From assembly GCA_009692005.1 (NCBI GenBank), contig SHZZ01000010.1:1-64000 (forward strand): DNA of 64,000 nt, given 5' to 3'. The notes under the pieces are model-generated. The model was not told where the DNA came from and did no database searches. It saw only the letters and a program-made list of their open reading frames with translations. A program made the position numbers and the translations under genes. The stretch comes from Gemmataceae bacterium (GTDB lineage Bacteria > Planctomycetota > Planctomycetia > Gemmatales > Gemmataceae). This document shows positions 45,001-60,000 of this stretch, one piece after another; the stretch's first letter is position 1, and every line of letters begins with the position of its first letter.

Positions 45001-48000
45001 GAAATCGGCATGGCAAGCCAGGCAAGAAAAGTCAGCGAATTCCGGCCAGGGCGCCAGGTCTTTTTGCGCTTTTTCCGCCCGGTAAGCTAACAACCCGGCC
45101 ATGGCTTGGCCGGTGGCCAATTGCCCTGCGAACCAGGTTTCCAGATCCCGTTGTGGCTGCGAGTCATACTTTTTGACATTCCAATGGGGGGGCATGTTTG
45201 CCAAATGCGAGAAGGTTTCAAAGGTCAAGCGCGGATGGCCAGCGGCCATAAGATCGTGGTTCAGGTCCCTGGCTGGCAGGCCATTTTCCGGGTCCGCAGG
45301 TGCGCCGACATGGCAGCCGACGCAAACTGTCGCTTGCGAAAAGGCATCCCCCAGGTAATTCATGCCTTCCTTTTGATACTGCTGCGATTTGCTGAGACCC
45401 TGGGGGTTTTTCCAGCTTGGGGTGGTGTGCAGACCTAACCATTTGCTGGTGGCCCGCCCGTGGCAGGATTCACAGCCGATGCCAATTTCCAAAGGGGAAT
45501 CTTGCAAGGACTGCGGCAGGGCCAGGCCAGGATTTCCATGGCAGGCCAGGCAGCGTAAATCTCGATGGGCCGCGAGGATTCCCAGGTTTTCCGCCATGCG
45601 TTTCGACCGCGGGCTCAGCAAAGTTTCGAAAGAGCGGGCATGTTTATCGTGGGCCAGCCAGGTGGAATACTCATTGCGCAAAATGGGGGAATCAGGCTTG
45701 GGATCGGCTGATCCATGGCAGGCCCTGCCTGAACAAGACCCGCTGCCAGCAAGGAAAACGGGCAGCGGATCGACTGGGGAATTTTGGGTCAGGGAATGGA
45801 ATTCACCGCCAGAGCCGTGGTGAGAAAGGAACCCCGGCAGGAAAAAAACCAGGGCGGCAAAGACCAGGCCCAGGGAGTGAAATCCAGTTTTTATCGGCTT
45901 ATTTTTCATGCTGCAACCATAAATCCAAGGCCTATAAAAATGCTGCCAGAGTTTCGTTTGACTACAATCACCTAAGGGGTTAGTTTAACATAAGGACAGG
46001 TAACAAGAAAATAATAAAGTGGCCCGCACATCCCACTGTGACCTAGCTTTTTTTCCATGAGGCCCTTTCGTGCTATTAAATCAGGATAACTTCAAGGAAC
46101 ATGTTCCCTGGCTGGCAGCCTCCTTGGTGGTGACGGTTTTGGCGACGGGTTGGTTTTTTTTCGCCGCTGCCGGCCAAGCCAGGTGGCCATCCGGCAGTTC
46201 AATTCCAGGGTTGACCTTTGGGTTGGCGGGCGGTTTGATCTGCCTTTTTGAATTTCTCATCTGGCCGAGAAAAAAACTCCGCTCCTGGCGTTTGGGAAAA
46301 ATGACCACCTGGATGCGAGCCCACATTTGGCTGGGGCTTGTAGCGGTTCCACTCCTTATTCTGCATACCGGCTTCCGCTGGGGCGGGCCCTTGAGCACAA
46401 TCCTGATGGCTCTTTTTTTCATAGTGGTGTTAAGCGGCATCTGGGGACTGGTGGCCCAGCAATTCCTTCCGTCAACGATGTTGAAAGAGGTTCAGGCCGA
46501 AACGGTCTATTCGCAAATCGACCATGTTTCAACGCAAATGGAAACGGAGGGACACAAGCTTGTGACCCTGGTATGCGGGCAGGCGGTGGGGGAAAAAAGT
46601 GAAAAGGACATGGGGAATTCCCTGGAGGATTTCCTGGTGGTGGGGGCGGTGCGCAAGGAAGGACTCATTCAGGGGCGTTTTGTCAGCGCCAAGAGCAATT
46701 TATCCTGCGTGCCCAACAGTGAACCTTTAAGAAACTTTTACCACCAAAGCGTGAAACACTACTTACTGGAGGGGGAAAAGGGAAACACTGGACTGGAGTC
46801 GACTTTCAAGGCGCGCATGATGTTTCAGGCCGTGAAATTAAAATTGGATACCCGGGCCTACGAGGCCGTGGCCATTTTGGAAAGTTTTTGCGACCAGCGT
46901 CGGCAATTAGACCGCCAGGCCAGGCTGCATTTCCGCCTGCATGGCTGGCTGCTGTTTCATTTGCCCCTTTCTGTCGCCCTGATTGTCTTGATGTTTGTTC
47001 ACATTTTTGCTGCCCTGAAGTACTGGTGAGAACCCCTGCATGAACAAGCACGAAACAGGAAAACAACGGGCCACCCGCATCCGCCTGAATTACTACCGAA
47101 CCTGGACGCCGTTCGACCGCTGCAAGGCTTTTTTGACCTTGCTGGCCTTGACCATGTCTTTGGGTTGGGCGGCCTTTGTTTTTGCCCGGGGCGACCTTGG
47201 CTCGTATGTCTTTTCGCGAGGCACCCTTGCCGATGCTCACGCCGCCTGGAACGAAAACTGCTCCGTTTGCCACCAGAATTTTACTCCCATTTACAAAAGA
47301 GGTTCCGGCCTGGCCTTTCTAGACAAAATGTTTCCTGCCCTGACCGCTTCGCCCGATACGCGGTGCCAAAGTTGCCACACCGGCCCGGCCCATCATGACA
47401 GCCAAAAAGAGGAATCGACGCCAGCCTGCGGGAACTGCCATCGCGACCACCGTGGCTTAGACATTAACTTGCTGAAAGTGCCAAACGCCGACTGTGTTTC
47501 CTGCCATGCCAACCTTGAAGCCAATCTGAAGCCAGGGTACTCGATGCGTTTCGCCAAAAACATTTCCTCCTTCAATCCCGGCGGAAATCATCCCGAGTTC
47601 CGCATTATCGAAAAGAAATGGCAAGATCCCGGGTCGATTCAATTCAATCACAAGCTGCACTTGACCCCGGGTTTGGTGTTGGAAGCGGGCAGTCCGGCCT
47701 GGACTTTCGCCGATATCCCCGAAGTCGACCGGGCCCAATTTGGCCACACTCCCGGACTTGATCTGAAAACCCCGGTATCCCTCGATTGCCGCTCCTGCCA
47801 TCAGTTGGATCCGATGGATTCCCGCCCTTCTCCCGGGGCATACGAAAAAATCCCCAGGGGAGGAATCTTTGTCCGCTCCCAGGGGAATCTGATGCTACCG
47901 GTGGTCTATGACCGCCATTGCCGCGCCTGCCATCCTTTGAACTACGACGACGGGCAAAAGGGCGTTCAGGCGCCGCACCGCTTGCAACCGGACGAACTGC

Positions 48001-51000
48001 GTTCCTGGCTGGAAGGGGTTTATGCGAACCAGTTGGTGCAAGCAAATCCGGAGTTCGCCAAGCCAAAGCGCGTTCCGCCGGTGCCCTTGCCGGGAAAAAC
48101 TGGACAGGAACCCGAATACGAATCAGCACGGGTACAAGTGGCCGCCCGGGTCAATCTCGCCATGAAGACCCTGTTTTTTGGCAAAAAGACTTGCGGCGAG
48201 TGCCATTTTGCCGACGGCGAGGATCACCCGGTAAGAAAAGGCTTTACCTCAATTCCCAAACGGATTCGCACCGGACTGCAGGCGCCGGCAGGCAAGGAGT
48301 TGAAAGCGGATGAATCCATCACGGCATGGTTTCGTGAAGCTGCTGGAAAGCTCGCAGGCCAGGCGGTATTCCCTTCCATTCCTTCCACCTGGTTTTTGCA
48401 CTCCCGCTTCGATCACTCGGATCACCGGTTCACCGATTGCAAGCAATGCCACGACCGGGCGGTTGGGTCGGTAACCAAATTGGATGTGTTGCTGCCAGGA
48501 ATTGAATCTTGCCGGGTCTGTCATGGGCCGTTGAAAAGTACGGCGACGGGATTTTCCGGCGGGGCGCGGCACGAGTGCGTCGAATGCCATCGTTATCATC
48601 ATGGCGACAACCAGTTGCAAGGCAGGGGCGCCCACGATTGGACCCCGAAAACTTTGAGAAACCTGCAAGACTTGCACAAGGCCCTGCCCTGACGGGGCGC
48701 GGTCCCACCTTTTTGACTCGCAAGGGAGTGGCTCGGTATGTTGGTACAGGCCTTAAGGAATATCCAGGAGCAATTCGGCTTCCTCCCAAGGGAGGAGATG
48801 GAAGCTTTGTCCGCCAGCACAGGCGTGCCTTTGCACCGCATCCACGAGGTGGCCAGCTTTTATCCTCTCTACCGCCTGACGCCGCCTTGTAAAGGCACGG
48901 TTAAAGTTTGCCGCGACATGGCCTGCCATTTGAAAGGCAGCCCGGAAGTCTTGAAAAGCCTGCAATCGATTCAAGGTCAGTTGGGGGCCAAGGAACTTGA
49001 GGTCGGCGGGATTTCCTGCCTGGGTCAATGCGACGCCCCGGTAGCCGCCTTGATCAACGACCACCATGTTTACCGCGGCATGAACGCCGAGCAACTGGCT
49101 AATCTGGCCCGCTTGGCCGCCGCCGGCGCTGAACTTCCCCACCAGCACCCGGACCTTTCCCCAATTCCCTGGCGCATTAACCCCTACCAGGGAAAGGCGC
49201 CTTACGAAGCTCTGCGCCAATTCGTGGCCAAGGGGCTGGATGCCAACAGCGTGCTGAAGCCGCTTGAAGATTCGGGCCTGCGCGGCATGGGAGGCGCAGG
49301 CTTCCCCACTTTTCGAAAATGGTCCGCTGTGCGCGGCGCGCCGGGCAAAACCAAGTATGTCGTTTGTAACGCCGACGAAAGCGAACCCGGCACTTTCAAA
49401 GACCGCGAACTCCTTCGCCGGGCCCCATGCCTGGTGATTGAAGGGATGATTCTGGCGGCGCTGGTGACCGGGGCGGAAAAGGGCTACCTGTACATCCGCC
49501 ATGAATACCCGGATGAACTGCAGGCGTTGCAAAAGGAAATGGCCCGGGCCGCCGAGGAGAAACTGATCGGGCAAAATGTCCTGGGTACCGGCAAAACTTT
49601 CGACCTGGAAATCTTCGTCAGCCCAGGCGGGTATGTGCAAGGAGAGGAAAGCGCCCTGCTCGAAGCCATCGAGGACCGCAGGGGCGAGCCCAGAAACAAG
49701 CCACCCTTCCCGGTTTTCGAAGGCCTGTTCGGCAAACCCACCGTTATCAATAATGTGGAAACTCTCTCTTGGGTGCCCGCCATCCTTCTTCAAGGAGGGG
49801 CTTGGTACCGCGACGCCGGTGTTCGCGGCGCCCCGGGGCTGCGGCTGGTTTCCATCAGCGGCGACATTCAACGCCCTGGCGTCTACGAAGTTCCCTTCGG
49901 GCAAACGGTTCGCGAGTTGCTTGAAACCGCGGGCGGCATCAACCCCGGGAGAACTCTGCAGGCCATCGCCACCTCGGGGCCATCGGGAGGATTTCTCCCC
50001 GCGGAAATCCCGATCAATCTGCTGCCTCCCAAGTTCGTCAAGGAAAAACTCCCCGCTGACGCCACTCACTTAAACATTCTCGACCTGCAACTTGACTTGA
50101 ATACCGTGGGCCAGATGGGCGGCATGCTCGGGGCGGCCTGCGTCGTTTACGACAACACCCGCGATCTGGTGGAGAACGCCCTCAACTGCGTTTCTTTCTA
50201 CCGCAATGAATCGTGTGGGAAGTGTGTTCCCTGCCGCATGGGTTCGCAAAAGCTGGTGGACATTTTGGAAAACCTGCTGCATGGAAAAGGATCGCGTCAA
50301 GAGCTGCAATTGATAGCCGACCTGGGTGAAACCATGGGTATGACTTCCATCTGCGGGTTGGGGCAGGTGGCTTCCAATCCCATCACCAGCGTGTTGAAAT
50401 ACTTTCCCCAGTCCCTGGAAAAATACCTGGCGCCTGAAGCGAACGCTAAAAGCCCCAGCGCGGGAGGCCATTCATGAACATTGCCGAGGAATTGGTCCCT
50501 GTAATTCTCGATGGCCAGGTCATTGAACTGGAAAAATCCGCCGCGGACTTGCTCAAGGGGCCCCCGGTCAAGCTGTCGATCGATGGGCAGGAAGTGGAAA
50601 TCCCCCGCGCTACCCTGACCAAGGATCCGGTTAGCGGCGAACTGAAGCCGAGGCTGACTACGGTACTGGACGCGGCACAGAAAGCCGGCGTGAGCATCCC
50701 CGTTTTGTGCCACCGCGAGCACATGACCCCGGTGGCGGTTTGCAGGTTTTGCGCTGTCGATGTCGGCGGGCGGGTTCTTGCCGCCGCCTGTCATCGCCCG
50801 GTGGAAGACGGGATGAAAGTGGCCACGGCAGCCACCAGCGAAAAAGTGCGCAAGGCGGTCGGCGTCCTGACCCAGCTCCTTCTTGCCGACAACCAGGTGC
50901 CGCGGAAGGCCAACCATGAATACGGCAACAACGAACTGAGAAACTTGGCCCGCGGCCAGGGCATTTCCCCGGAAGGTTCACCGTTCCCCAAATCACATAT

Positions 51001-54000
51001 TGACCGCGGGCACGATGAATCCTCTCCCGTTATCGCCGTCGATCATAATGCCTGCATCCTTTGCGACCGCTGTGTCCGCGCCTGCAACGAAATCCGCCAC
51101 AACGAAGTAATCGGCCGCATGGGCAAAGGCTTTACTTCCAGGATTTCTTTCGACTTAAACGACCCCATGGGCCACTCCTCTTGCGTCTCCTGCGGGGAAT
51201 GCATGGCTTCCTGCCCAACCGGCGCGCTCACCAGCCGCAAGATGATCGAGTCTCATTTAACCGAATTGGAAGGCGCCAAGCCAGTTTCCCTGGACGACAT
51301 CTGTTCCCACCCGTTGTTCGACGGTATTAGCAGGCCGTTCATGGATTGGAACAGGGGTTCTGTGGTGCGGCGTGAATTTCAAGCGGGTGAGATTATTTGC
51401 CGCGAGGGCGAAAGCGGTTCCACTGCCTTTATCATTGAAAAAGGCAGCCTGGAAGTTTTCATACGCGCCTCTTTGCAGAATCTGGAAACCAAACCCAGCA
51501 GCGGCTTCCTCGGCTTATTCAGAAAGTTCACTTCCTCATTGGGGAAAAGCGACGCCAAACCCAAACAGCGCTTCTTCTCCATCGACGCCCCGGTCAGCCT
51601 GCTCTCCTCCAACCCCATCGCCGAGCTTACCCCCGATGATGTGGTCTTCGGTGAAATGACCTGCATGAACAACTACCCGCGGTCGGCGACAGTGCGGGCA
51701 AAAACCGCGGTCACACTTTTGGAAATCCGCCGAAATGTCCTTTACCTGCTGCAGCGAAACAATAAGTCCAAGGAAATTCTGGACAATGTCTACCGCAAAA
51801 GATCGATCGACACCCACCTGCGAAGCGTGCCAATCTTCGCTGATCAATTCACGGTTAAAGAGGATTTCGACAAGTTCGTGTCGCTGATAAGGGAAAAGGC
51901 GCGGCTGGTGCGGCTGAACCCCGGCGATATAATCTTCCGCCAGGGCGACACTCCCGACAACTTCTATCTGGTGCGCATCGGCTTTGTGAAGATCACCTTG
52001 AAACAGCCCGGGGGAGACTTGGTCCTTAATTACACCGGCCCGGGCGGAGTGGTGGGCGAAATCGCCCTCATGACTCACCTTGCCGAACTGAAGGGGAAAA
52101 CCGTCAGCGTCGGGCGCACCGCCACCGCCACTGCCCTGGACCATGTCGATCTGGTCAGCATCAGCGGCCAGGACTTCCGCGCCATCCTCGAATCTTTTCC
52201 CAAGGTTCGCGATGCCATGGTCGCCATCGCTCTGGAGCGCCTGGAGGACATAAAGCGTCAGCAGAAAAAACACCAGCATTCACCTCTGGACGACTTCTTG
52301 CGCCAGGGGTTGATGGAAGCGCGCAGCCTGCTAGTTCTCGATTTGGAAAAATGCACCCGCTGCGATGAATGCACCAAAGCCTGCGCCGACACGCACCAGG
52401 GTGTCACGCGCCTGGTGCGCGAAGGATTGCGCTTCGAAAATTATCTTATTGCCAGTTCCTGCAGATCCTGCCTCGACCCCTATTGCATGGTCGGCTGCCC
52501 AGTCGATGCCATTCACCGCGGGCAAAAAAAGGAAATGATCATCGAAGACTGGTGCATTGGCTGCGGGAAATGCGCCGAGAACTGCCCCTACGGCAACATC
52601 AATATGCACCCTTTCCCCACCGGGGAAACTGCCGACGACCCCGATCACCCGGGCAGGAAAATCGCCGTCCTTCAGCAGAAGGCAACCATGTGCGATCTTT
52701 GCGAATCGGTTGACGGACAGCCGAGTTGCGTCTACGCTTGCCCGCACGACGCGGCGCACAGGATTCCCGGATTGGAACTTATCCGCCTGGTAGATGGCCG
52801 CAAATGAAGATTGCCAAAAACTGGGTTGGAAAGGCATCGGCGTGACAGAACATTTTGACTTGGTAGTGATTGGCTCCGGCCCTGCCGGGGAGAAAGGAGC
52901 CGCCGCTGCTGCTTTCTTCGGCAAAAAGGTCGCCCTGGTTGAAAAAGACAACTTCCTCGGTGGCGCCGCGGCCAACACTGGAACACTCCCTTCCAAAACC
53001 CTGCGCGAATCCGCTCTCTACCTCTCCGGCTTTCATCAAAGAAAACTCTTCGGCTTCAATGTCGACTTTAAGAAAAAAGTCCGCATCAGCGACTTCATGG
53101 CCCACGAGCACTTTGTCAAAGACCAGGAAAGGCAGCGCATCCGGGAAAACCTCAACCGCCATCACATTCAGGTTTTCCGCGGCCTGGCCAACTTCATCGA
53201 TGACAAAACCCTTTGTGTCCGTCCCGACCGCTGCCCGGAGGTTTACCTCACTGCCGACCGCTTCCTCATCGCCACCGGGTCTTACCCCTTCCGCCCAAAG
53301 AACTTCCCTTTTTATGACCCCCGCATTTTCGATTCCGACACCATCCTGTCGCTTGATGAAATTCCCAGCGACCTTGTCGTGGTGGGGGGCGGGGTGATCG
53401 GCTGCGAATACGCTTGCATGTTCGCCGCCCTTGGCGTCAAAGTTCAAGTGATCGAGAAGCACGACATGATCGTGTCGGGAATGGACCGCGAGATTTCCCA
53501 CACTTTGCAAACGCGCATGGGAGCCGCGGGCGTTGAGTTCTACATGAATGACTCGGTGCAACGGCTGGAACCTGGCAATCTGATGGAACTGGAATTGGAA
53601 TCGGGCCCGGTGCTGCAACCCAAAGCGGTGTTGGTTTCCTCGGGCCGGTCAGGCCAAACAGCAGCGCTGGGGCTCGACAAGATTGGGGTGGAAACCACCC
53701 CGCGCGGCCACATTGTCGCCAACGAGCATTTTCAAACCAAAGCGCCTAACATTTACGCCGCCGGCGATGTCATTGGCAACCCGGCGCTGGCTTCCACAGC
53801 CATGGAGCAAGCCAGGCTTGCTGTCTACCATGCTTTCAGCCTGGCGCCCAACCGCGATCTCCCCACCCTGCTGCCAAGCGGGCTCTACACCATTCCCGAA
53901 TGTTCCATGGCCGGCATGACCGAGGAACAGTTGGAGGAAAAGAAGATTCCCTTCGTGGCGGGGAAAGCCAGTTTCGCCAGCAACGCTCGCGGGCAGATCA

Positions 54001-57000
54001 TTGGCGACACCGATGGCATGGTCAAACTTCTTTATCACGAAGAGACCAATAAACTTTTGGGGGTGCACATCATTGGCGAAGGCGCCACGGAACTGGTTCA
54101 CATTGGCCTGACCGCCATGATGCTGGGGGCCGACAACGACCTTTTTATCAACACCTGCTTTAACTATCCCACCCTCAGCGAGGTCTACAAATACGCCACT
54201 TTCGACGCCAAGAGCAAGCTGGCCACGCGAAAGAAAAGGAAAATGGAAAACCCTTGAACCCTAGAAGTGGTTTGAGCGCTTGAAAGAACCGCTTTTATTC
54301 CAGGGAAGAACGCCAAATCCCCTGGGCCCTTCCTCTATGCAAGGCCCCTTTTACTATTTTATAATCAGATACTGACACCCATTGGCTGGTCCCAGGTGGC
54401 TTCTGAATGAAAATTGTCCACTACCCACATCCGGCGCTTCGCTGCCAGTCCAAACCGTTGACCTCCATCGACAAGGATTTCCACCTCCAAGTCGGGGAGA
54501 TGTTCGACTTGATGTATGAAGCCAAGGGTCTTGGCCTGGCGGCCACGCAGGTGGCGCTGCCTCACCAGTTTCTGGTAATGAACATCAGTGGCGATTTCCA
54601 GCAAAAAGATCAGGAAATGGTCTTCATCAACCCGGTCCTGGTGGAAAGAAAAGGGGCGATTGAAGGGGACGAGGGTTGCCTGAGCTTTCCTGGGCTTTTT
54701 CAAAAAGTGCGTCGGGCCAAGACCGTCAGGATCCAGGCTTACAACATCAAAGGCGAAGCGGTTGAAGTCACTGTTTCCGACCTCGCCGCCCGCGCCTGGC
54801 AGCATGAAATCGACCATCTCAATGGTGTGTTGTTTATCGACAAGCTGGGTGTTATTGGCAAATTGGCTTCCCGGGGTGCGCTCAAGGAACTCGAGGAAGA
54901 ATTTCGCAAGGCCCAGGCACGAGGCGAATTCCCCAGCGACACCGACATTAAACAATTACTCGACGCCCTCATGACCGAATCCTGATCGTGGAGAACCTTG
55001 GCATGCGAGTGGTCATGATGGGAACCGGGGTCTTCGCTGAACCGGCGCTAGAAACCTTGTTGAAGTCTGGCATTCAGGTGGTGGGAATCTTCACCCAGCC
55101 CGACCGGGAAAGCGGCGAGGAACGAGGCTCCACCCGCCAGGTGGGCAAAGGGATCAAGAACATCGGCCTGGAAACCGGCCTTGGCGTGTTTCAACCACTC
55201 AACATTAATGTGCCGCAAGGTGTCGAGGCTTTGCGCGGGCTGAACGCCGACCTTTTCGTTGTCGCTGCCTATGGGCAAATCCTCTCTCCCGATGTGCTGG
55301 CTTGCGCCCGTTTGGGCGGCATCAATATTCACGCCTCGCTATTGCCGAAGTATCGCGGCGCTGCGCCGGTCCAGCGGGCCATCGCCGCTGGCGAAAAGGA
55401 AACCGGCGTTTCCATCCTGCGCATGACGCCCACGCTGGATGGCGGCGAAATCCTGGCTTCCAGAGCGACCGCCATTGGCGCTGAGGAAACCGCTGGAGAG
55501 TTGGAAGCGCGCTTGAGCGTTATGGGCGCCGACCTGGCCCTGGAGGTGGTGAAAAAACTGCAACTCGGCCCGCTGACCGGGGTGGTGCAAGACCCGGCCC
55601 AGGCGACCAAGGCCCCCAAGTTGAAAAAAGAACATGGCCTTATCTGTTGGGACCACCCCGCAGGAAAAATCGAATGCCACCTGCGCGCCATGCAACCCTG
55701 GCCCACCGCCTTTACCTTGTTTAAGCGTCCTGGTTCGCCCCCTCTGCGTTTGCAAATTGTCAAGGCACGAGTGGCCCCCACCTCGCCAGGTGAAACCGGC
55801 GCGCCCGGGGCTCTGCGGCAAGCATCCCCTGGGCAGCAGGGTATGATGGTTTTCACCGGCGATGCCAATTTGCTGGAGGTTCTGGAACTGCTGCCGGCGG
55901 GAAAAAAGAAAATGTCCGGCGCTGACTTCCTTCGCGGCAAAGGCTGGAATTCCGGCGACACTCTCGGACCCCCTTGATCCCCTCCAGAAAACTCCCGCCA
56001 TTCCCTACAATAAACTGCTGGTGAAACTGCGGACTCGGGCTTTTCCTCAATCATGGCAAAAAAACTTTTTATCGAGACAGTCGGCTGCCAGATGAATGTC
56101 CTGGACAGCGAACTGGTGGTAGGCGCGCTCCGCCGCCAGGGGTATCAATTAGCCATGGATGCGGCCGAAGCCGATGTCATTCTTTTCAACACTTGCAGCG
56201 TGCGCGAACACGCCGAGGAGAAGATCTACAGCTCGCTGGGCCGATTGCGCAAGCACATGGAAGAACACCCGGAAAAGGTTCTCGGCGTTCTGGGGTGCAT
56301 GGCGCAGAAGGACCAGGAGATTATCCTCAAGCGCGCGCCCTATGTGGATGTTGTGTGCGGCACGGGACAGCTTGGCCGCATTGCCGAATTAATCGAGAAC
56401 GCCCGGACCACCGGCAGACCGCAATTGGCGCTCTCCCTCGGCCGGACCGATGCCTCCCGCCTCGAGGTCGAGCGAAGTTTCGAAAGCTACGACCCCGCAC
56501 GCGAACCATCCATGCGCCCGACGGCCTTCCAGGCTTTTGTCCGCATCATGTTCGGCTGCGACAAGTTTTGCACCTACTGCGTGGTGCCTTCCACCCGCGG
56601 GCCGGAACAAAGCCGCCCGCCTGAGCATATCCTCGCCGAGGTCCAGGGGCTGGCTCGCCAGGGCGCCAAGGAGATCACTCTCCTCGGGCAAACCGTCAAC
56701 AGTTACAAGTTCAAGAACAACGACGGCCGAACCACTACTCTGGCCGGGCTGCTCTTGCTCATTCACGACACTGACGGCATTGAGCGCATAAAGTTCGTAA
56801 CCAATTACCCCAAAGATATGACGGACGAACTTCTACAAGCCGTCCGCGACCTGCCCAAGATCTGCAAGTATTTGCATGTGCCGGTGCAATCAGGTTGCGA
56901 TGAAGTCTTGAAGCGGATGAAAAGAAACTACACCGTAAATTACTACCGGGAGATGCTGCAGCGCTGTCGGGAAATCGTGCCCGGCGCGGCCATTAGCAGC

Positions 57001-60000
57001 GACTTCATCGTGGGGTTTTGCGGCGAAAGCGAGCAGGCTTTTCAGAAGTCCTGCGACCTCATCAGCGAAAGCAAATTCAAAAACAGTTTCATTTTTAAAT
57101 ACAGCGCCCGCCCCGGCACCAAGGCCGACGACCTCTACCCCGACGACATTGACGAGGAAACCAAAAAGAGAAGAAACAATGACCTGCTGGCCTTGCAGAA
57201 CGCCAACAGCCTTCTCGACCACCGGGCTAAAATTGGCCAAACTGTCGATGTCCTGGTGGAAGGGCCAAGCAAGGCGGCGCTCAAGGGCAAGGCGGTCGGG
57301 CCTTTACAGCTCACTGGCCGCACCATGACCGACCATATTGCGGTGTTTGACGGCAATGAGCGCCTGATTGGCAACTCCGTGCGCATGGTGGTGGAAGAGG
57401 CCACCGCTTTCACCTTGTTTTGCCGAGTGGCCACCGAAGTAACCACCGGGGCGAGAGAAATAGCAGTTCCCGCTAGCCAGGATACTCCTTGGGAAGAACC
57501 CCGACGCACGCCCTTGCCCCTTTTATGATCCCGGGTTTTGGGGCCACGCCATGACTGAGCCTGTCCGCCCCATTGAAATGCACCTGTCTACAGGCAGCTT
57601 TCATGATCTGGCCCGGGCGGAGAAGAACCGCGACTTGATCCGTGCCCGGCTGGGCCAGGAAAATTTCCAGAGACTGGCGCTAGGGTTCAATGCCTCCCTT
57701 CCCTGGCTGGCCGACCCAGACCGCGCCCTCAATAACCTGGAGCAATTCCTGGCCCACCCGGGCGCCACGCCGTTCCTTCCCCAAGTTCTCGAAAACCAAG
57801 ACAGCATCCTTCTGAACCTCCTGCAGGTCTTTGCCTCCAGCCAGTCCTTCAGCGATCTTCTCACGCTCCACCCGGATTGCATCGTCATGCTGGGCGTGCC
57901 CTTAAGGCAAACCCCCAGCCTGATGGAACTGACGGTGGAATTGGGCCAGGCGGTGGGCCAACCTGCCGACGATGCCTCGGTCCTAAGGGAACTGCGCCGC
58001 TTCAAACAGCGACATACCCTCAGGATTGGCGGCAACGATATCTTGCGCAACCGCCCCCTTGAGGAAGTCACCCTGGATATCTCGCGCCTGGCGGAAGCCT
58101 TGGTTCAGGTGGCGCTCGAGGCCGCTTGGGCCAACCTGGAAAAGCGCTTTGGAATCCCCCTTTCCCGCCAGGGAAGTAAAGCCTCCTGCGCGGTTTTTGC
58201 CTTCGGCAAACTCGGTGGAGAAGAACTGAATTATTCCAGCGACATCGACCTCATGCTTCTCTTCGACCACGAAGGAACCACCACGGGAAATGGAGCTCGC
58301 AAACTCGACAACGCCGATTTCTTCGCCCGACTAGCCGCCGAACTTATTCGCCTTCTCTCCTCCCACACGGAGCGCGGCTGGTGCCTCCGGGTCGATTTCC
58401 GCTTGCGACCGGAAGGGGAAAAAGGGCCCCTGGCTCGCTCCATGCAAAGCGCCTTGGCCTATTACGATTCCTACGGCAGAACCTTCGAGCGCCAGGCGCT
58501 GATCAAAGTGCGGCCCATCGCCGGCGACCCGGTTCTGGGGCAGGAATTCCTGAAGGCAATTGCCGGATTCGTTTACCGCAGGTACCTAAGTTTTGCCGAG
58601 ATCAACGAAATCAAAGCGCTCAAACGGCGGATCGAACAGAATTCCCAACGCCAGGGGTTGGAAACCCGCGATGTCAAAGTGGGCCGCGGGGGCATTCGCG
58701 ACATCGAGTTCACCATTCAATTCCTGCAGTTGCTTAATGGCGAAGGATTGCCGCAAGCACGCCAGGGCAACACTTTGCTGGCCATGCAGGCGCTGGAACG
58801 GGCCGGCTGCCTGACCGACCAGGAACTGCGCGTGTTGGAGGATTCCTACCGCTTCCTGAGAAAGACAGAACATCGGCTGCAGGCGCTGTTTAACTTGCAA
58901 ACGCACAAGTTTCCTGAAGGGGAGCGGGAAATCCGCGCCTTGGCCCTGCGCCTGGGCTTCGCTGACGACCTAGAGGAAGGATTGTCCGCGCAGGAAAAGT
59001 TCCTGACCAGTCATCGTGAAAAAACCACCGTCACCCACCGCATCCTCGACCACCTGCTGCACCAAACTTTTGAAGGCGGCCCCGAATTGGCTGTCCCGGA
59101 GTCTGACCTCCTTCTCGACCCCAACCCCGAGCCGGAAACCATCCAGCAGACGCTGGGGAAATATCCCTTTAAGAATTGCCAGGCGGCCTATTTAAACCTG
59201 ACGCAACTGGCCCGCGAGGATGTCCCCTACCTCTCCACGCCTCGCTGCAGGCACTTCCTTGCTTCCATTGCCCCGGACTTATTGGAAGCCATCGCCAGCG
59301 CCCCGGACCCAGACATGGCGCTGGTCAATCTGGAAAAGGTCTCCGCCTCACTGGGTGGTAAAACCGTCTTGTGGGAACTCTTTAGTTTCAACCCGCCCAG
59401 CCTGCGCCTCTATGTCGACCTCTGTTCCTGGAGCCAGTTCCTTTCGGAAATCCTCATCAACAACCCAGGCATGATCGATGAACTGCTCGACTCGTTGGTC
59501 CTGGATCAGCCGCGGAAAAAAGAGGATTTCGACCATGAACTGTTGGAGTTGTGCCGCAATGCCGACGACCTCGACCCAATTCTCCACAGCTTTCATGACA
59601 AAGAACTGCTGCGGATTGGCGTGCGCGATATTCTCGGGAAAGACACTGTCCACGCGACCCTGGGCGAGTTGACTGCCCTGGCGGAATCGGTCCTTAACTT
59701 TGTCGCAGACGCTGAGATGGAAGCGTTGCAAAAGCGCTGGGGCAGGCCACTTCTTTCCCAGGGCCCGCGGAGTGGCAGGCCCTGCAGGCATGTGATTGTT
59801 GGATTGGGCAAGCTCGGCGGCAAGGAAATGAACTATCACAGCGACCTTGACCTCTTGATCCTTTATGAAGGCGAGGGCAAGCCGGAAAAGAGCGGGGCCG
59901 GGCCAGGTGACAACCAGGCTTTCTTCACGCTCTATACGCAAAACCTCATTCGCGGCCTGGCTCGCCTCGGACCCTTGGGAAAACTTTATGAAGTTGATAT